Notes under the pieces: generated by a model
Database searches by the model: none
What the model saw: only the letters and a program-made list of their open reading frames with translations
What the model was told of the DNA's origin: nothing
In this document: positions 38,873-41,018 of the stretch, one piece after another
Numbering within the stretch: the stretch's first letter is position 1
Layout: every line of letters begins with the position of its first letter
Made by a program: the position numbers and the translations under genes
DNA from: DATAXV01 sp036272915
GTDB lineage: Bacteria; Chloroflexota; Dormibacteria; Dormibacterales; Dormibacteraceae
Length of the DNA stretch: 41,018 nucleotides
Reading direction: 5' to 3'
Assembly (NCBI GenBank): GCA_036272915.1
Contig: DATAXV010000153.1
Span: 1-41,018 of the forward strand

Positions 38873-39283
38873 GCTTGCTATGACAGCGGGTGGAATGAGT
38901 GCGTACAGATCGGCTCTGTCAACGGACTTGCTCAGGTAGCGGACGATGCCCTCCTCGTCGTCCTGCTCCGAGCCGCCGACCGGATAGGCGGTGTAGAAGA
39001 TGACCGGGAATTCGAGCCCTCGCTCGCGCATGCGCTCCAGCAGCGCGTGGCCATCGACCGGCTCGGGAAGCATCAGATCGATGATTCCGAGTTCGGGCTT
39101 GCTCGCCTCCGCCACCTTGAGCGCCTCCTCGGCGTCGGCCGCGGAGACGACCCGATACCGGAGCAGGCGCAGGTCCGTCTCCAGGATCGTGCGCCACACC
39201 CGCTCGTCGTCGACGACCAGGATGATCGCTCCCTCCACCTCCCCCGGTGGCTGCGGCAGCGGCTTGGGCTGTGTAAAAGGCAC
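38858..39283 (-). CDS. Stand-alone receiver-domain response regulator
   Basis: 141 residues. A short Pro-rich leader (PFTQPKPLPQPPGEVEG) is followed by one full receiver domain: acidic pair VVDDE (24-27), phosphoacceptor Asp69 (GIIDLMLPEPVDG), Thr in FYTAYP (near 97) and Lys in LSKSVD (near 120). There is no output domain, so it acts through a partner, as CheY/Spo0F-type proteins do. The GTG at 39283 has TATACT 11 bases upstream (39295-39300). It is divergent from the multi-GAF protein by 24 bp. Its last residues (SRSHG) are encoded inside the terminator stem. Confidence 0.85.
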   Translation of the reverse strand: MPFTQPKPLPQPPGEVEGAIILVVDDERVWRTILETDLRLLRYRVVSAADAEEALKVAEASKPELGIIDLMLPEPVDGHALLERMRERGLEFPVIFYTAYPVGGSEQDDEEGIVRYLSKSVDRADLYALIPPAVIASRSHG

Positions 39284-39294
39284 CGCTCGGGCGC

Positions 39295-39300
39295 AGTATA
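39295..39300 (-). promoter_or_regulatory. -10 element shared by the divergent receiver/GAF start region
   Basis: TATACT on the minus strand, 11 bases before GTG 39283. The plus strand across the same bases reads TATATC (39297-39302), five bases before ATG 39308, so the two divergent genes appear to share one AT-rich box. Confidence 0.5.
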
Positions 39301-39307
39301 TCTCTCG

Positions 39308-41018
39308 ATGGTGGATGTAGCGAGCGTGGATAGGGCTCTGGCGGAGATGCCCCGTCACCTCGAGGCGTGCGCCACCGAGGCTGACATCGTCCAGGTGCTC
39401 TACACCGAGCTCCAGCCTCTGTTCCACTACGACATCGTCAACATGCACGTGCTGGAGCACGAGGGCTGGTTCCACAACGTCGCGGTGGAGCGCGGCGTGC
39501 TGCAGGACATGCGTCGCGGCCTAGTCGCCGAGTCGCACTTCGGCCGCCTCTATGAGAAGCCCGCGCCCAACGTCCTCGATGTCGGCCCGCGCTCCTCCAG
39601 CACCTACATCCACAGCCGTGGCTCCGGGTCCGAGGTCGTGCCCCGGCTCGCCATCTGGGTGCCGCTGATGCAGCGCGGGGCGCCGGTCGGCGCCGTCATC
39701 TACCAGCTCTACGAGCCGCGGGAGGTGCCGGCCGAGGAGATCGCGGTCCTCCAGGAGCTCCACGGCCACCTCGGCGTCCTCGCTCACAACGCCTATCTCA
39801 ACGCCCTGAGCCGCAACCAGGCGACCAGCCTGGAGGCCCTCAACACGATCGGCCACGCCCTCTCCGGGACGCGCCAGGAGAACGAGGTGGCGGCGGCCCT
39901 GGCCTCCAGGCTGCGTCAGATGCTCCCGGTGCAGCGGCTCGACTTCGCCGTGCTCGACGAGGAGGCGCCCGACCGGGTGCGGTTCTTCTCGGCCGAGGGC
40001 GGGAGCGCCCCCAAGCGGGTGGAGGTGAGCATCAACTCCAGCCGCCTGGCAGGCCTCCGTGAGATCCTCCGCGGCGGGCGGCCGGTGCTCGACCGCGACG
40101 GCACCCGGGCGGCGGTTCCGCTGATCGAGGGGGAGACGCTCCGCGGTGCCTTCGGCCTCGAGGCACCGAGGGCGAACTCGTACGAGGTCTCGACCCTGAC
40201 CTTCCTGGCCCGCGTCGCCGACAACGCCGTGCTGGCGCTGCGCAACGCCGCCAGCTATGGCGCCATCGACGCCCAGCGACGCCGCCTGGCGGTGGTCAAC
40301 ACCATCGGCCGGCGGCTGGCCTCCAGCTCCGATCTCTGGTCGATCATGCGCACCCTTCGCGAGGAGCTCGAGCGGCGCATCAAGTTCGACTCCTTCATGC
40401 TCGCCCTGGTCGAGGAGACCCCTGACGGCCCCGTCGCCCACGGCTTCGCGTCCGACTCCGGCGAGGAGCAGGCGCTGCCCCCGATCGAGCTCCGCCGCGG
40501 CGGACCGTCGCTGGAGGCGTACGAGACGGGGAGGACGGTGCTGATCCGCCGGTCGCCCTGGGCGGCGACGATGGAGCGGGAGCGGCAGGGGACCCAGCAG
40601 CAGCTGCAGGGCGACCAGGCCCTGGTCTACGTCACCCGGCCGCGGGCGCGTCGCCGCGTCGCCGCCCGCTCGATGATCTGGGCCCCGGCCAAGGCCGGCG
40701 ACAGGGTGACGGCCCTGCTCACGCTGCAGTCCTACACCAACGGCGCCTTCAACGACTGGCACGCCCAGCTCTTGGAGGACGTGGCCGCGCACGTCGCCCT
40801 GGCTCTCGCCAACGCCGACCACTTCGCCGCCGCCCAGGCCGAGCGCAAGCGCCTGGAGTCCCTGCATCAGCTCGACACGGGTGTGGCCGGCGCCTCCAAC
40901 GAATCGCAGATCGCGCAGGCCTTCTTCGTCGCCGCCAGCTCGGCGCTGGAGAGCCGGACGGGCATGCTCGTCGGCTACCTCGAGGGCGGCACCGTCGGCG
41001 GCTGGCGCGCCTGGGGAG
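39308..41018 (+). CDS. Multi-GAF-domain sensory protein (3' end outside window)
   Basis: The frame is open from ATG 39308 to the window end (570 codons). Sequence is consistent with three to four GAF domains in tandem: about residues 15-165 (LFHYDIVNMHVLEHEGW, VPLMQRGAPVGAVIYQLY), 175-320 (LDFAVLDEEAPDRVRFF, LRGAFGLEAP), 330-515 (FDSFMLALVEETPDG, SMIWAPAKAGDRVTALLTL) and a fourth starting near 520. Linker helices such as NALSRNQATSLEALNTIG join them. GAF domains bind small ligands or mediate dimers; the output domain (kinase, GGDEF or phosphatase) lies outside. Start: first ATG after a TATATC -10-like box. The adjacent divergent receiver protein is a likely partner. Confidence 0.85.
   Translation, partial: MVDVASVDRALAEMPRHLEACATEADIVQVLYTELQPLFHYDIVNMHVLEHEGWFHNVAVERGVLQDMRRGLVAESHFGRLYEKPAPNVLDVGPRSSSTYIHSRGSGSEVVPRLAIWVPLMQRGAPVGAVIYQLYEPREVPAEEIAVLQELHGHLGVLAHNAYLNALSRNQATSLEALNTIGHALSGTRQENEVAAALASRLRQMLPVQRLDFAVLDEEAPDRVRFFSAEGGSAPKRVEVSINSSRLAGLREILRGGRPVLDRDGTRAAVPLIEGETLRGAFGLEAPRANSYEVSTLTFLARVADNAVLALRNAASYGAIDAQRRRLAVVNTIGRRLASSSDLWSIMRTLREELERRIKFDSFMLALVEETPDGPVAHGFASDSGEEQALPPIELRRGGPSLEAYETGRTVLIRRSPWAATMERERQGTQQQLQGDQALVYVTRPRARRRVAARSMIWAPAKAGDRVTALLTLQSYTNGAFNDWHAQLLEDVAAHVALALANADHFAAAQAERKRLESLHQLDTGVAGASNESQIAQAFFVAASSALESRTGMLVGYLEGGTVGGWRAWG

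Noticed and set aside
39521..40867. Long minus-strand open frame opposite the multi-GAF gene
   Set aside because: Shadow of the GAF protein: Gly/Leu/Glu/Arg-rich without any domain, while the plus strand shows clear GAF sequence.
1..41018. CRISPR arrays, rRNA or tRNA genes, transposases
   Set aside because: No regular repeat-spacer pattern, no rRNA-like conserved blocks, no cloverleaf with TTC-like arm, and no DDE or serine-recombinase domain were seen in the translated frames.

Overview
This is a high-GC bacterial chromosome segment (roughly 70% G+C by eye) with dense genes on both strands. Three things point to a free-living, menaquinone-respiring Gram-positive-type Terrabacteria lineage, such as Actinobacteriota, Dormibacterota or Chloroflexota: the protein families (actinobacterial-type PurB, DUF5317, DinB/maleylpyruvate-isomerase-like proteins, CsoR, many lipobox lipoproteins), the classical Men pathway, and many leaderless promoters (a -10 of the form TAGGMT or TANNNT placed 6-9 nt before an ATG or GTG). 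Sequence alone does not fix the phylum. No rRNA, tRNA, CRISPR array or intact insertion sequence was seen.

Layout. 1-2.6 kb: 3' end of purB, a small hypothetical gene and a Gfo/Idh/MocA oxidoreductase. 2.6-8.5 kb: menaquinone block menE(-), menB(+), menA(+), menH(-), menD(+), with back-to-back leaderless promoters between menE and menB, a menA/menH convergent overlap, and menH/menD start codons that overlap in one CATG. Two tiny membrane-protein frames trail menE. 8.8-14.2 kb: a lipoprotein, a PreP-type M16C metalloprotease and ferrochelatase. 14.2-16 kb: an island of lower GC with a mini membrane protein coupled to a lipoprotein, a zinc-finger-like remnant and an HNH protein. 16-18.5 kb: an acidic protein, a TetR repressor, a three-site operator and a divergent TetX-like monooxygenase that carries a frameshift. 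18.5-20.3 kb: a copper cassette, csoR with its operator plus a UPF0718-type permease carrying five consecutive His and two YHS domains. 20.4-23.7 kb: a sugar-type ABC importer (binding protein and two permeases, no ATPase).

23.9-27.5 kb: MerR regulator, menF and a phytoene-desaturase-like/PYROXD2-like oxidoreductase. 27.6-31 kb: a TfoX-domain protein, a lytic-transglycosylase-like protein and a divergent FtsH-like membrane AAA protease. 31.2-35.5 kb: a DinB-like protein and a LuxR-type two-component system divergent from an ABC-2 exporter. 35.5-37.7 kb: a DinB-family remnant, a DUF5317 membrane protein and an M20 amidohydrolase. 37.8-41 kb: a signalling cluster with an OmpR-type regulator, a 33-residue membrane peptide, a stand-alone receiver protein and a large multi-GAF protein that runs off the window.

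Functional reading. Menaquinone synthesis (menF, menD, menH, menE, menB, menA; menC not seen) is the main metabolic theme. Around it are heme completion, copper sensing, two regulatory cassettes with visible operators, and a sensory cluster. The most unusual features are the consistent leaderless promoter grammar and the overlapping divergent menH/menD start region it explains, the CsoR/permease-YHS-YHS copper cassette, the four-helix FtsH-like protease coupled to a lytic transglycosylase, and several small membrane-peptide genes below the size most annotation would report.
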